Assembly (NCBI GenBank): GCA_013339765.2
Contig: CM023453.1
Span: 28,535,868-28,599,867 of the forward strand
Origin: Haemaphysalis longicornis
Taxonomy: Eukaryota; Arthropoda; Arachnida; Ixodida; Ixodidae
DNA length: 64,000 nucleotides
Reading direction: 5' to 3'
The position numbers and the translations under genes were made by a program. Numbering within the stretch: position 1 is the stretch's first letter; each line of letters starts with the position of its first letter. The notes beneath the pieces were generated by a model. That model ran no database searches. It was given only the letters and a program-made list of their open reading frames with translations, and was not told where the DNA came from. Below, piece after piece: positions 10,985 to 24,159 of the stretch.

Positions 10985-13953
10985 TGGTATCCTCTCCTCT
11001 CCCTCCACCTTCCTCAAAAGGCGCCCTACATGGTAAAATGTGAGACGGATACGCCCCGAAAAAAAAAAAAATCTGGGCTGGAGAGCCCAGGAATGCTAAT
11101 ACCATTTAAACTGTCGTGCGTTTGCGAAGAAATCCTGGCGACTAACGAAATTAAAGAAGGGGCCATGTCTGCCGTAAATAACTCACTGAAAAAAAAAAAA
11201 AAAAAAAAACCGTCACGGAGGCAGCGGAGTTCCTCAAAATCGAATTTTCTTGTAGAGGCCGGGGAAGGGCATTACACTCGAGGTGTCGCGATAGTGCTCT
11301 GAAACGAGGACATAATCTAAAATGGAAATGCATGGCGGCCTCTCCTTGTGAGCTGTAACAAACTGGAGAGCCTGCGTTTTCGCCTAATGGTGTTATTGCT
11401 TCTTGCTTTTCCTGGGTTGCTTAAAAAGAGCTCATACTCCCGGGGGTGCTCAATTTCGGCGCTCTACTCGTAAACATTCCCAAAAAAAGCTGTTCCGAAA
11501 CATTGTCTGGCGGCAGGGCTGCGGCATCGGAAGCATAAACTGACGGGTTACTTTATTTCAATATGAACGGCAGTCACGATTTTCTCGCTTTTGGCCGTCT
11601 TGGATGAATGTCGGCGCTGATGTCCAGGGCTGCCGCTCGCTGTAATTCGATTTGCGACAGCACAACTTTCATAAGTGACATTTATTGGCATTAAGCTTTA
11701 TTCTCTCTCTCTCTCTCTCTCTCTACTCCTCTCCCTCCAGTTTTCCCAGCCTCCTCGTGTCCCACTACCCCCTAGCGGCCGCAATCAAGTTATTATTCGT
11801 GCGCAATAGCCTAATGGGTGAGCTCTCCTCTTGGGTTCGTCTTGTGTGTGTGTAAATAAATCATGAGTGCGCGCTGGGCACGTGCTAGGCCTCGGCTGTG
11901 CTCGTGAGGAGTTGTTCCTGAGGAATCGATGGCGACGGAGGAAGGGGTTCCAAGCGTAAAAAAAAAAAAAAAAACGAGTTTTTGTGTGCGTGCGTGCGTG
12001 CGTGCGCGCGCCTTTGTGCGTGTACGTGGAACTTTGGCTGTTATGGCTCGCTTTATTTCGTAACTCGAAACGGCGTCCCCGAGCTGTGCAGCGGTGGTGA
12101 CACTCGGATAAATTATAGTAGTGAATGAAGTGGTTGTGCTGGAAATGACCTGAGTGCGTGTTTCTTCATGTTTGCACGCTTGTAGGTTCGCCTCGTCGAC
12201 CCCTCCTCGTGCCGCATCGGTGTTCGTGCTTGTTGCGTGGTTTTTCCTTGCTGGCTTTTAGTGTTTGGTCACGCCGAAGGGTATTCAGCTAACCGTGTAA
12301 TGTGGCGTTCTTGTTTTCTGCCGTTTTTTCTTCTTCCAAATTTGTTAGCCTGGTCTTGTTTCTTCGTAGCTGATGGTTCGTTTTGGCCCCCAGGCACTTG
12401 CACCTGCGCGTTTGCTGATTCAATCAATGTTTCAAATTCAGAGGACGTCGAACTGTCACGAATACAAGGGGGGGACTGAAGTATCTGTCCGGCACAAATA
12501 TACTGGCTTGTAAATCTGGCGGGCCACGTGTGCAGCATACATATGTCATGTTCGTTCCGGCAGGAACGAATGTACGACAGCGGCGGTTTTTTTTTTTTTT
12601 TTATGTGTCTGTGTTGCGCATTTTGCGGACTACTCCCCGTCACGGTTTTTGTGCCGCTAGCCGGTAGTTGAGCCACACTCTCACGGAAGCTTCATTAGAG
12701 CGATAAATGGCATGTTTGAATGGGATTTAAGCCTGCGTTTGACTTTGAGTCTGTAAAATGGGTACCTTTTCCTTGGTGAGAGGATATTATCTTTGTATGG
12801 GTCGGAAACAAGAGGGGTCTTGTGAACTCGCTTCTTGCAGTGCTTTGGTTCAGAATGATAGCAAGCTGGCTTAATAAAGTTCCGTGTAGTAATACGACCG
12901 AATTCTTTTTTTTTCTTTTTTTTCTTTTTTTTTCTTTTAATTTTCGGTTGGCGTAGTCTTCCACGGCAACCGACGTATTCGCGGTGCGCGCCTCCAAAAA
13001 AGCCCCTGACGTGATACAGCCTATAGAAGACATGGAATTTTTCTCTCCGGATGGCTCTAATTTCGGACCGTGTGAAGAAGCATTTCTCCTGCTCTTTCAG
13101 CTTTTCCTCTTTGCGCGCCGCTAACAGTAGAACTACATCTATTTTTTTCGTGTCAACGTCAAATGCAACTTCGAAGGCAAACCCTACAAAAATTAAACAT
13201 GATTATTTGTTGACAATTGGGATTGGAACGCGGCGGTTCTTCGGCGTAAGGAAGCTAATTCGCAAGATTTCCGTTCAAAGCTAGTTTCTTTAAGTACAGG
13301 ACTCTTCCCGGCTTGACAGTTAGAGCCGGTACGTGCCAACCAACGACCTTCACAGAACTGCTTATCTGAAGAAGAAAAAAAAATCTGGATCACCGCACGA
13401 CCTTTTTGTCGAGGGCATTCTCTTTCGGCAACCGCGGCGCCCTTAATGCTGTCCGATACACTGAGCGAACAAATGAAGCACGTACGATCACCGTAAGGGC
13501 GGGCCAGAAGCTTGACACTACTGTTCCGTCATCCCCACTCGTTTTGGTCGCCTCCCCTTTTTACTTTGTGCGGTCAAAGCGTCTTTCGTAATATCCCACT
13601 CTGGCAAATACGCGCGCTCTTCTAACCCTGAACAGGCTCCGGAACAACTTCACGTTTTCTTGTTTCTTTTTTTTTTTTCACGCGCTTACGAACGCAATCG
13701 CGAAATGAGAGGCACGCCTCGCGGCCTTGGTCAATGCGGCGGCCGATGAATGGGCGAGCTCTCCATACAGCCCACCGTTATACGTGTACGTGCGCGCTTT
13801 GTCCGAGATTTCGGGACACTTTCATTTGGACGAAGCGCAGCCGCCCGATACTGGTCCCACCATCCGCACATACACGTTTGCTTTCCGCATTCGTTATTTC
13901 CCGAAAGAGTGCCCGCGTGTGCGTGTCATCTCCCCAATCTCGAATGCGTCGCA

Positions 13954-13955
<2 letters not shown>
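10985..13955. other. Simple repeats only; no gene supported
   Basis: Contains A-runs (11060, 11190-11208, 11960), a (CT)12 array at 11703-11726, a TGCG microsatellite at 11983-12011, T-runs (12585-12602, 13668) and a T/C array at 12905-12938. No exon or transposon could be assigned. Confidence 0.5.

Positions 13956-13960
<5 letters not shown>

Positions 13961-14037
<77 letters not shown>
13961..14037. repeat. (TA)n microsatellite, about 38 units
   Basis: Uninterrupted TA dinucleotides. The long overlapping frames across it encode only Tyr-Ile repeats and are artefacts. Confidence 0.95.
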
Positions 14038-14039
<2 letters not shown>

Positions 14040-14635
14040 CGCGACTCCCTCTTCATGTCGTCGTGCCTCCTTTCAAGCGCGTGTCCCCGATGATGTAACC
14101 GTCACGTTCCCGATCCGTTCGCTCTTTTTTATTTCTTTTAGTTGGGCAGCGGCTGCATCTCGGCTTCCCCTACTTGACGACGCTGACAGATTGTCTCGGC
14201 TGTCTCGAATCAGGACGAGCCGTCGTGCCGTCGCCTCGATCTGAGTGTGTCGCGAGGCTCGCTTTGCCCGCCGTGCCATGCACCACGGAGATCCAGGGAA
14301 GAGCTTAGCTTTCCGCCCCACCCGATTGCCCACCACCCCCGGGTATCGCTTTCCGTATACTCGGAACGTCGTCGAGAACTGGCGGGCGGCGGCTAAATGA
14401 ATGGGCGGACGTCTTCGCCTGTCCCGCCGAATGATGAAAGGAAGCTGCGTTGCTCTTCAGTTTCGGGACCAGACGGTGTGGCCCTAGGACGGAGGTGGTG
14501 CAAGCTTAGCTAAGCAGTCTTTACGTTGTGAACGAACGGAGAGAAATCCGAGCTGTGCTTTGCTAGTGTGATTAACTCTACGGTTCATGGACCAAACGGT
14601 GCAGAACAGCTTGGTCATGGCTTGTTATAAGTAAT

Positions 14636-14735
14636 ATAGATATATATATAGATATACTATATATATTATATATATATGTCTCTCTATCTCTCTACTCTAT
14701 ATCTATCTCTCATATCTATCTATCTCGCGCGCGAC
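14636..14735. repeat. Compound TA/CT microsatellite
   Basis: Interrupted TATATA and CTATCTCT words grade into GCGCGCG at about 14728. Several short self-complementary words are present. Confidence 0.85.
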
Positions 14736-14739
14736 ACGA

Positions 14740-15656
14740 GCGCGCGGAGACACGTAGACACCAAGGCAGTGATATCCGCCTCACTGGCAAAGGGGCCCTG
14801 TTTCAGACTTTTTTTTTTACGCTTCAGTTACCGGTAGGTGCCTCAAATCCTGGGTTGGGAGGTGTGGTGTTGTCTTGTAGAAAAAGGCCCGAAGTTTACT
14901 TTTGGAGGGAAACAGGTCGATGAATGCACAAAAGGCGTCCCTGGCTGTCCTTCAACGCGAGCAGCCGGGTTCAAGTGGGAGTGACCAAATTGAACTTAAA
15001 AAATTAGAGACCTTTGGGGAATAGGCAACCTTGGCATCAGTCGTACGCCTTCAAAATGGCCTATCACGGCTGTGGGTGTAAAACTTTGATCCTGGCAGCA
15101 CTACGCGGGCCAGGTATGGGCACACGTGCCCCGGTCCTTTCTGACGCAAAAATTCCAATGTGTGTGTGTTGGGGTGGGGGGAAGGGGGGGGGGGGGGTCG
15201 ACAAGCGACTCTGTCTTGCAGTCCAGTTTCTCTCACACAACAGCAGTAAGTTCCCTCTTTGGCGTAGTGATTCCGAAGGGAGCAGGTTGTATCCACATGA
15301 CGTTACCAGGAGATCAGCCAACCCCGTCATCGGACGCTTACCGACAAGATACGCGACCATGGCTGCTGTTATTGTATCCTCAGAACTATAACAGCAGGCT
15401 ACTGTCCTAAGAAGGCCCCGCCGAACGCGTACAGCTTTCCTGCGATGACTGTGTTGGTCTTACATTAAACGCGAAAGAAACTCGCATTCCGGTGAATACC
15501 TGGCTCTTCACCAAACGCAAAAAGCCTGCTTTTGTGTCGCAGGCAAGACCAATGCTTCCACTGTGTAGTTTGCTAACACACAAGTTCGCGTCGTTCATAA
15601 AACGCGGCTGCAGATTGTTTCTTTGCGTGACCCTTTTTACAGAAAAATAAAAAAAA

Positions 15657-15688
<32 letters not shown>

Positions 15689-18600
15689 CAGCCGCTACTG
15701 CGCTGGGCTCTTCACAAAGACTTATTGGAGTAGTTGGGAAGCATTCTTCTGTTCTTCTTTTTTTTTTTTTTTTTTCGCAGAGCTCTCGTCTCCACTGCGG
15801 TGTGCCCTATTCGGAAGGAGCACGTCTTGCGACGCCGCGATGCTATATTTCCCCCGCAGGCAGGCATGCATTTTGAATAAGGTGGTCGCGCCGAAATCCC
15901 TTGCATATCGTCTTTTTTACGCCCTCATCTTATTTTCACACGGTGGAATTGAGGTGGAGCGAAGAGATTTACGTTTAAGACTACAGCGGGCGGGGAAAAA
16001 AGGAGACGAAGAATGGGCACGGAGAAACGTTTCCGTGAAAGCGCTTCTAGCTCTAGTCGACGAGTATGACATTACGCGAGAACTTTGTGCGGCGCAAGAA
16101 TGCTTTCTGATTTCAGGGGATGAAGATTGTACCGTTCTTGGGGAGGAATATCGCGGCGGAGGAGGCTCCGTGGATTTTTTTTTTTTTTTTTTTTGCGTTT
16201 GTGTGTTTTGTCTCGTGTTGGTTCTCCCTCTATTCGTGGCACGTTTCGGCGTCTGGCGTGCGCCTTTGTCGCTTTGGTATACAGTTCGCCTTTTATTCGG
16301 TGAATACCGCATCCAGACAGGGTAAGAAATCACGCTGCCTCAAAGGAAGACGTTGAAAAGAATAGATGTCTTCTTCACATGTTGGTTTCTGCATTGGATT
16401 AAACCGTGGCTCTCCGGGTAACGCGGCTGCAAAAATAGGATGTCCGAAAATTTTAGCCAACCCTATTGATTTCTTGCGCGTAGCCGCCGTCCGTCCGTCT
16501 TGTATATTTCGCAAGCAGTCGAGTCTGTGTAGCTTCTGTTATGTACACATGTGCGCTGGGCGAAGCCGAGTAGTTGCGAACGTTCTTCCCGTTGCGTATT
16601 TACCCATATGAGTCTGCGTCGGTGCATCGCATCTGATTTACCGACTGTTGCAGTGGAAAAGGCTAAGTAAAGTGATGTATATATATGATTCCCAGCACAC
16701 TGTTCGATGCTGGAGCATTACGCAGTTTCGTATTTCAAAATGTCGCTGCGGATGTCACTTTTTGGAAAAGTCAGATTCTGTGTCGTTCTTCGCCGTCGCT
16801 CGAATTTGTTGGTTTAAACGTAGTGTTTCGTGAGTCTGGTGCCTTAAGGATGTTCAGACCCGCTGACTTTTTGTAGAAAAGACGTACATCAGTGCAGGTG
16901 TGTGTGGTGCTTTATTTCAGGGTCTCTGTTTGCTTTTGCTTTCTTCCTCTAAGCGTTAGATCAATCGCTCCAAGTAGTACTTATGGCTTTTTTTTCAATG
17001 CCGCAAACTTCGTGGTGTCTAATGTGGAATGGTACAAGTGCATACTTTGAGAACTGTGCAAATTCATAATCAAGAAAAGTGCACCCATGCCTTTATTGGG
17101 CACGCCAACCAAAAGGGGCCTCGTACAGTTCGCAAGCGGAACGGACTGTGGGCATTGAGAAGTTGATGATTTTATATACGTATTACGTTTACTGCTCTGC
17201 CCACGCAAACCACCACAATGCATGTTTTCATTACTTCTGTGTTGTTGTTTTTTATCACAGGATTTTATGTGTGCGCTCGATATATACCCTCAGTGAGGGG
17301 TCTAGTGGCCAGTGCCATGAGCAAGGCAGACTGCTTAGTAACGACGCTGCATTAGCTTCGTATTATTCCCAGCCATGTTGCTATGATTTACTTTTCTCGA
17401 GATGCGAATTTATTGTGTGTCCTGACCAATTCTTCAGAAAAAAGGAGTTAAACCCGCATTCCTTTAATGATGTGTATTAGGTCACTAAACCGCATGAGTC
17501 AGCCTAGTTGATCTGGCCGCGAAATAGTGATACGCTCACTGAAAACGGGAATTGATAGGTGGCGTTTCTCGTGCATCTCTGCTGAGTTTCGCCGGCCGGA
17601 AAACCCGCGTCACGTGTGTGTGTATGCCTCACAGCAGTGCCGCAACGGCAGGGTGAGAGCCTTTTCCCGCCCGCTGCGGGTCTCGGATTGCGGCCGTCTG
17701 TCTACGCCGCATCTGGGGAGCATCAGCGCGCCACTGGTTTCGAAGAACTTTAGCGGCACCACCTATGTGTCAAGGCCTTTTAGTTGACTACTTACTCCTT
17801 TTTTTTTTATCGTCGGACGTTCGCCACCTCACAGCCGGCTTTTCTGGCCCTTATTAGAGCATGCAGCTTCCCTACAACAGTTTCGCTAATGAGACAACAA
17901 TGCGGGGCCTCGTTACTTCGACGTCGATCTCCTCGCCAGCGCATGCATGGACGCTTCTTTCTCTCTCTCTCCCTCTCTTTCGGCGCCCTCGTGCGTCTGG
18001 CCTGTGTTGAGCTGCGCGTGTTGTGATGACGCCCCTGCGAGTCACCCTTTCATTCAGGGCAGTGTTTGCATTGGTGCAACAGCTGCTGCTGCTGCTTTTC
18101 GCCTGCTTTGCCAAAGCGTTACTTTGCTTTGGCTTCCCGGCATGCTCGTGGACGCGCAGGGAAAAAGCGGAAACTTTGCTGAGCCTAGGGTTGAGGAATG
18201 AGAACCTGGTTGCATAGCGGCCTGAACTATTCTGGCGAGGCCGGGGATGAGTGCGTGGGAGAGTCGTGTTTGTTTTTCCACTCGTTGTTCGCTTTGGTAA
18301 TGACAAAACACGAGTTTATTTTTGCCCAGTGGCGTGTCCGAAAGCTCGGAGAACGTGCGCAATCCGAGAGGTGAGCAGTGTTCCGGGCTTATTTCGTGCA
18401 GTAGAGCTTCGAATAAATGCGTTCTAAACTGCAGATATTCGTAGTGGCTACCACGCACGCAGATATTCTGTCGTTTATAAAAAGAAAAAATGATTTTACG
18501 CTCGATAGCCCGAATCCTGATTGGTTTTTAAGTCGTATAGCGTGATTATGAATAACAAAAGCTTCTACAAACGAACAAAATATAAACGATGCTTGTTGGG

Positions 18601-18985
18601 AGCTCATTGGGAGTTTAAGTCACTGGATAACCTTCGAGGCTAGCTAAGCTAAAGGAAGCTTCTATAAACTATGAACACGGTAGGTTAAACTTTAAGAGGT
18701 GTGCTCCGTGGCGTGTCTTCAGAAGGACCATTGACAAAAAGTAAGCGTCCATGGCTTTCCGAAATCCTTTCCCTTGGCTAACCGTAACGGCTAGTAATTA
18801 CGCTCAACTGTCAGCGGCTTTCTCTCCTTTACGCTCAGTGTTTTTGACGAGAAATCGCGAGAAAACAACGTTCACGCGCCCTCAACACTGGCTCCTCAAT
18901 TCTTACTCTTGTGTTTCTTCCTCCACACGCGTTGTTGCTTCGTGTTTTCTTCGCCCAATAAATGTGTCACTGTATTCAACAGATG
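14740..18985. other. Simple repeats only; no gene supported
   Basis: Contains a G-run cluster at 15171-15197 (quadruplex-capable), a GA array at 15659-15688, T-runs at 15757-15775 and 16174-16193, and a CT-rich stretch at 17959-17990. Open frames up to 161 residues overlap low-complexity DNA and show no known domain. Confidence 0.5.
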
Positions 18986-18989
18986 TTCA

Positions 18990-19937
18990 TAAAAGGGGCC
19001 ATGAAGACAAAATACAACTTTGTTTTACTTTTAAAAAACTAGGCATGAGTACCTCAGTCAGCTTCATTCCAGCTACGAAAGCCGTTTTTTAAACGTAAAA
19101 AAAACGCAAGTAGTATGAAAAAAACTGGTTGATTCCTCTGTCATAGGAATCGGTAATACACGAAAGTGAAATGTGCAGGGAAATCTCCAACTGAGCATGA
19201 TTCGCGGGTCGGCGGCTGTCTTGTGGATGTGCTTGGCGAGCGACGTCCCGCTGGCGGATCGCTTCGGCAAGAGGTGTACTGGCGTCATTTCCGTGACGGA
19301 TATGACGTCAGCGAAATCTCGGTGTATCCCGGCATAAAACACTTTCGTGTTGAAATATAAAACCCGCAAAAAGGAACAACCCTAAGTATAACGTACTCTT
19401 AGTTGTAAAGGTTGCTTCCCCGCAAGAAGACCCAGTGTGCAGGGGTGCACCCTTTACAGGCCACTTGCTTCGTTGTACTGGCGTCATTTCCGTGACGGAT
19501 ATGACGTAAATGAAATCTTCGTGAATCCCGGAATAAAACACTTTCGTGTTAAAAAACTTGCAAATTTGGCGCTGCAGTGAGGTCTTATGGGTGGGAGTGA
19601 CGTCATATGGGTCAGCACTAAAAGATAATTTCAGTGTGTTAACTGCACGTTAGCATTGAAGTGATGCGATCAAACCGAACTGGAGGCCCCACTACAATCG
19701 TCCAGTCATGCTTCTTGGCGATGGGTTAGCTCGGCGGCCGCCAATCGAACAACAAGATTCTGTGACGTCATAAAAAGTTTCCGGAAAGCAGCTAGGGAGT
19801 CGCCACTGCTTCACATGTTTTCTTTAATATCCCCATTATTTGTTTGAAGTTTGCGATAAGATGGGTATCATTGTTATCGGGGCAAAGCTGTCTTTCTAAT
19901 GAGCCGAACTTGTATTGTGTCTTCATGGCCCCTTTAA
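18990..19937. mobile_element. TTAA-type MITE with nested repeat
   Basis: Left end AAAGGGGCCATGAAGACA (from 18992) is mirrored at 19918-19937. These are the same termini as the element at 52545-53400. The right flank keeps TTAA (19934-19937). The left has TAAA, a probable mutation. The interior contains the CRE-rich repeat at 19112-19552, inserted within the element. No transposase frame is present. Confidence 0.75.
19112..19552 (-). repeat. CRE-rich dispersed repeat, dimeric, copy 1
   Basis: Two direct sub-repeats (about 19275-19355 and 19472-19552) each hold GGCGTCATTTCCGTGACGGA, TATGACGT and ATAAAACACTTTCGTG. The first has a perfect CRE palindrome TGACGTCA at 19303-19310. CGTCATTTCCGT and ACGGATATGACG form a 12-bp inverted repeat. 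The whole unit is inverted relative to 34319-34770. It ends in an A-rich segment near 19112. Confidence 0.75.
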
Positions 19938-19939
19938 AT

Positions 19940-21215
19940 TACGCCCAGCCCCGGATGACCCGTTCGGCAGCGTGCGATGCGCTGTCTCTCTCGTCGCTCT
20001 CACGGACGCACGCGCATTGAGGCGGTGCAGCGAAGCCTGGGCGTCTTTCCTCACTACGCGCCGTTCTGCTGCGGTGGAGGCCTCTTTACAGGGTGACGGT
20101 TAGAAGCGGGGCTCATGGACGCGGTATCGTCTTGACCGTGCCTTGCGCGTCTAATCTTTCAACGAGCTCGTAGCGGAGTTTCTCCAACGGATGCGGGAGG
20201 GGAGGGAAGCTGAGGAGAGAAAACTTCCGAGATGGTGACTGTTACGGAAGATCGAAGGCGTACGGAGAGGGCCCGCTTAGATATGAAGAAAGAAGGCAGG
20301 GAGGATACAAAAAGTTGCCTTAAGCCATGCGCCTGAGACGCTGGGACCGGGTTCCCGCGACAAGGAATGGTGGTTGGTTGTTCGATCAAGGCGCCCTGCA
20401 ATGTCGAAGGAGTGGCGACGAAGAGGGACGGAGGAGAGCAAGAGATAGAGCGGGGCGCACGCGAGAGGAGATGGCGCAAGGTTTTTCGCGATAATGGAGC
20501 CAATAATCGCCCGCGGCAGTAATGAACCGCGCTCATTAGACCCATGGCTTTCTCTTCCTCCTCCTCTTCCCGCTCTCCCTCTCCTCTTCCCTCTGCTTCC
20601 ATAGGACGGTGGCCGTCGCAAGAACCGTCTTCTTTCTTTCCTTTACTTCTTTCCCTCTTCCTCAGTTCTCGTGAAGATCGCGCACGGAGAAGACGAATGC
20701 CGCAATGTGCGAGGTCTGCTTTGCGTTAACGGCCCATTTATTTTGCGCCTTTTTAAGCGCGCAGTGAAGTGCGTGGGTACCACCGCAGCTGCATTCTCGG
20801 CGAGCGCTAAATGAATTACCAGTTGGCATTCGAGTGAGGGCAGTCACAAGCCTTTTATGCGGCAATGGCAAACGCGTCCTTAGAGTGCGTCGTGCAGTTC
20901 TTATTTAAGGAACCCTGAAGAGGACTTGACTTCTGTTCTTGTTTTAAATAAGCAGCCTTTGATAGTTCGCGCAACACCATTCTGGCCCCAAAGGACGTTG
21001 TTCTTACAACAAAAAGGATCACAGATATTGGAAATACCTTTAAAATTTTGTGTTACTCGACGTCAACGATGACGTCATTGGGAGTGCACCGAGATGAGAT
21101 CAGAGTGGTCGATGCGTTAATTATATGCTATTTTTCGAATTGTGCAATGGATGTATACATCCTTATTTGCCAAGGGGGGGCCAGTGGCCTAAGAAAGGAG
21201 AGTGACTGGTGCATC
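19940..21215. other. No gene supported; polypyrimidine tract at 20550-20665
   Basis: A C/T-rich plus strand at 20550-20600 and 20629-20665 is notable. Overlapping frames of 114-147 residues on the minus strand follow this purine-rich bias and are not convincing. Confidence 0.45.
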
Positions 21216-21231
21216 ACATAGCTGCCACCAC

Positions 21232-21883
21232 TGTTGGGACTGGGCCATCCGAGCGCAGTCACCGGTTCAGCGAAGTTGCCTTGCTCCGTCCGCTATCGAC
21301 GCGGCGCAGAGCAGAACGATGATGTTCTCGAGCCGACATAAAGTTGAAGCACCATTTATATGGAGTATGTACAAGGTTAACAAAGGCGTTACATGGCTCG
21401 CACAGAGGCGACAGCACGTCTCCGCTCGGTGCCTCCGAAAAGTGCCGCGCTCGCTGTACTTCCTGGCGGGTTTTATACCCCCGGGAGTCAGTTGTAGCCG
21501 CGAGTGGTTCGAATCGCTCCAATCAAGACTCTCGCTGGCCGAAGTTTGAATCCGACGAATGGAGGCGAAGCGGTTGCGTCAGCCGAGCCGCACCGACGGG
21601 GAAAGGGAAGGCGACGCAGCGGCACCGTCTCCAGGCATGTCGCTGCGCGTCTGCCGCGGGCCGTTCGTCCGAGGCATGATTCGGCCCGGCCGTTGAGAAG
21701 GAACAGGAGAGGCGACTCTGCGGCGCCTGCAAGTTGGGGCACTTCTGCCGCGGGCGGTTTGGCCGAGGCGTGAATCTGCCCCGCTGTCGGCGCGTCGCCC
21801 GGTGCAGCGAATTTGGGCTGGGCGCTCTGGCGCAACAAGAGGCATCAAACAGACTCGGAGGAACCACTGCAATCGCGCAGACA
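21232..21883 (-). mobile_element. Probable LTR of a Gypsy-type retrotransposon
   Basis: On the minus strand a TATAAAA box (21471-21477) sits in a GC-rich leader. The segment ends with CCCAACA at 21232-21238 and, one base further, TGGTGGCAGC (21221-21230), which looks like a tRNA primer-binding site directly after an LTR. Upstream (U3 side) there are two diverged repeats of about 100 bp sharing CTGCCGCGGGC and GCCGAGGC (21640-21800). A TGT start near 21883 would give a TGT...ACA LTR of about 650 bp, but that edge is a guess. No gag/pol coding sequence follows, so the element is truncated or this is a solo LTR with chance similarity to a PBS. Confidence 0.45.
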
Positions 21884-21889
21884 TGTATG

Positions 21890-23625
21890 CCTGTAGCTTT
21901 TACGTAGCAGGCACGTAGCTTTTTCCGGCCGCTGCCCATCACTCAAATTAGTCCCTGTAGCGTCATTGCAGCAGTGCAATAAAGTAGGTGGTGAGGTGCT
22001 ACCATTTCATCTGTTCCCTTTATTATCTAGCCTAGTAGTACTGTTCGCAGTTTGCTCTAAAATCAACGTGACTGTTATTTTGACGTGGCAGTCTTTCCAA
22101 TTAGCCTATCTTGGATTTTGCATACATTTGAGAGCCCTTTAATAATTATCTCGCCAACATTTGGCTGGGATGTGAACGGTTGTTACGACGCCGAAAATAC
22201 ACGCGAGAGATTCGTTGTCTTTAGGGCTGGCCCATATGCACCTGCCCATTTTACGTCAGTGTACCGCGAAATTTGAAGGTTTTTAATATTTCTCGCGTTT
22301 TTCTCGTTATATAAACGTCTTTCGGTGCTGGAACGAAGCTTAAGATTAGTTTATTGCCAAAGGCCAGTTCTTTCAAACTGAACGGTTGTGTTTTGTTTTC
22401 ATGGCCAATTTCACTCCAGGAATAAGCATTTTTATATTCTCTTTTTAAGGTATAAACGTTTCAATCTCCGGTTCGGGAATAAGCGTTTCGGTTCGGTTCG
22501 GGAATAAACTTTAGGAATAAGAATTTTTTTTCTTTTTTTTTTTCAGTATGAACGTTTCACTCTTCGGTTCGGGAGTTACATTTATGCTGTCGAATTTATC
22601 TTTTGATGAATTGAAAGCGTCCTGGAGCTGCGTTCGGGGCCGCCATGTGCTTATGGCGACGTTTCAAGGCTCGTTTGCAACCTGATGTAAATCACCCTAA
22701 CGCCAACGCTAATCAAGTACGGCTGCTATGATATTGAACCAACTATTGAACTGGGGTTTTGGAAATTTGAGTTCGCCGCTTTTCGGATGCCCATGCTCGA
22801 TAAAATGAATTTTACGCACCTTTCCCAGGGACGGCGAAAGACGTTCTTATAAACTACAGAGCTTTAACGCCATACGAAGCTCTCGGGATCGAAACTGGAT
22901 TACGGGAATAAATTAACACCCGCAATAGTGAAAGACACAAAAGATTTCCTTTTTTTTTGTTTTACTTTCCAGCAAATATCCCAACTGACGAGTAACGAGC
23001 ACTTTTTTTTTTCTTCGCAAGCTTGGCGTCGCTAAAGAGATAATAAAAAAAGTCGCCGCGTTCGTCCTGTTTGAACTCCTGCACAAGTTAATCCTCACAG
23101 CGCACGGAAAGAAGAAATCTTCACGATCCCGGTTGCATGCTTCATTAATTGTCATTATCGGGGCCTTCCCCGCACTTTTTGCTTTTTTTTTATTTTTCGC
23201 GCGCTGCGATGCAGCGATTAATCCTTTTATGAAAAGCGGGGAGAGAGGCGGCAGAAGCGTGTTGAGTGAGGAGCGTGAAAGAACGAAGAACGTTTCTCCC
23301 GCGGGACGGCCGACTGAAGAGACTGGGCGCTAATAAGGCTCGCATTCCTCTGCGGTGTCTGATCCGCGCGCGAGAAGTTTTATTTATTCGGGATCGACGC
23401 TTCCCGGAGGACACCCTGCCCGTCAATTCCTCGTTATTTTTAAATTCATTGTTCATTAAGGAATTGTGGATTGAGGACTGAAAATAATGGCGATTTTCCC
23501 AGTGAGGCCGAAAAGTACTTATGTGTGAGTTAAAGGACGTACGGTACGTAAGTAAAACAGGCAAAATACTCGTTTCGGGTTGTATTAGCGCTTCCCAACA
23601 CTCTTGTTTAGAAACACTGGTGGGC
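21890..23625. other. No gene supported; small repeat at 22450-22580
   Basis: A 35-bp word (AACGTTTCA...CGGTTCGGGA) occurs twice, at about 22452 and 22548, around a T-run. T-runs also lie at about 22950, 23003 and 23184. Confidence 0.45.
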
Positions 23626-23631
23626 ACCGTT

Positions 23632-23634
23632 ATG

Positions 23635-23730
<96 letters not shown>

Positions 23731-23757
23731 GATTGATTGGTTGATTGATTGATTGAT
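23632..23757. repeat. (GATT)n microsatellite, about 30 units
   Basis: Nearly uninterrupted GATT units with two short slips. GATT/AATC is also the tail of the Ruka-like SINE, so this may have expanded from a SINE tail. Confidence 0.95.
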
Positions 23758-23924
23758 TCTGACGTCAGTGGTATTCTTGACCATGTAGCCCGTGCTTTTC
23801 AGTGCCACGGAGCGAGAGCTTGGGAGGAATAGCTAGCGTGGGAGGTTCAACGAAATATAAATTTTTGTAAGCTTCGTTAAATTCGTACGCAGCGGTAAAA
23901 TGCATCCTGCTTCTCATCGTTGGA

Positions 23925-24150
23925 CCCGCCGTGGTGGCCTAGTGATTAAGGCGTTGTGCTGGTGAGCCAAATGATGCGCGTGTGATCCCGGTCGCGTTGG
24001 CTGCTTTTCAAATGGAAGCGGAAACCGAAAACGCATGTGTCGAAATTTTGGCGCACGTTAAAGATCCGCAGATTGTCAAAATTAACCCGGAGCTCTACAC
24101 TACGGCGTGACTCATAGCCACTGCGTAGCTTCGGTGCATTAAGCCCCCGA
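23925..24150 (+). mobile_element. Full-length Ruka-like SINE
   Basis: Starts CCCGCCGTGGTGGCC, with A-box-like TGGCCTAGTGATTAAGGCG at 23935-23953 and a degenerate B box (GTGTGATCCCGG, near 23980). The body includes CGCACGTTAAAGATC, GTCAAAATTAACCCGGAG and CTACACTACGG. tRNA-derived SINEs are transcribed by RNA polymerase III and mobilised by LINE reverse transcriptase. This copy is diverged and lacks a clear tail. Confidence 0.85.
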
Positions 24151-24159
24151 AATTTGAAT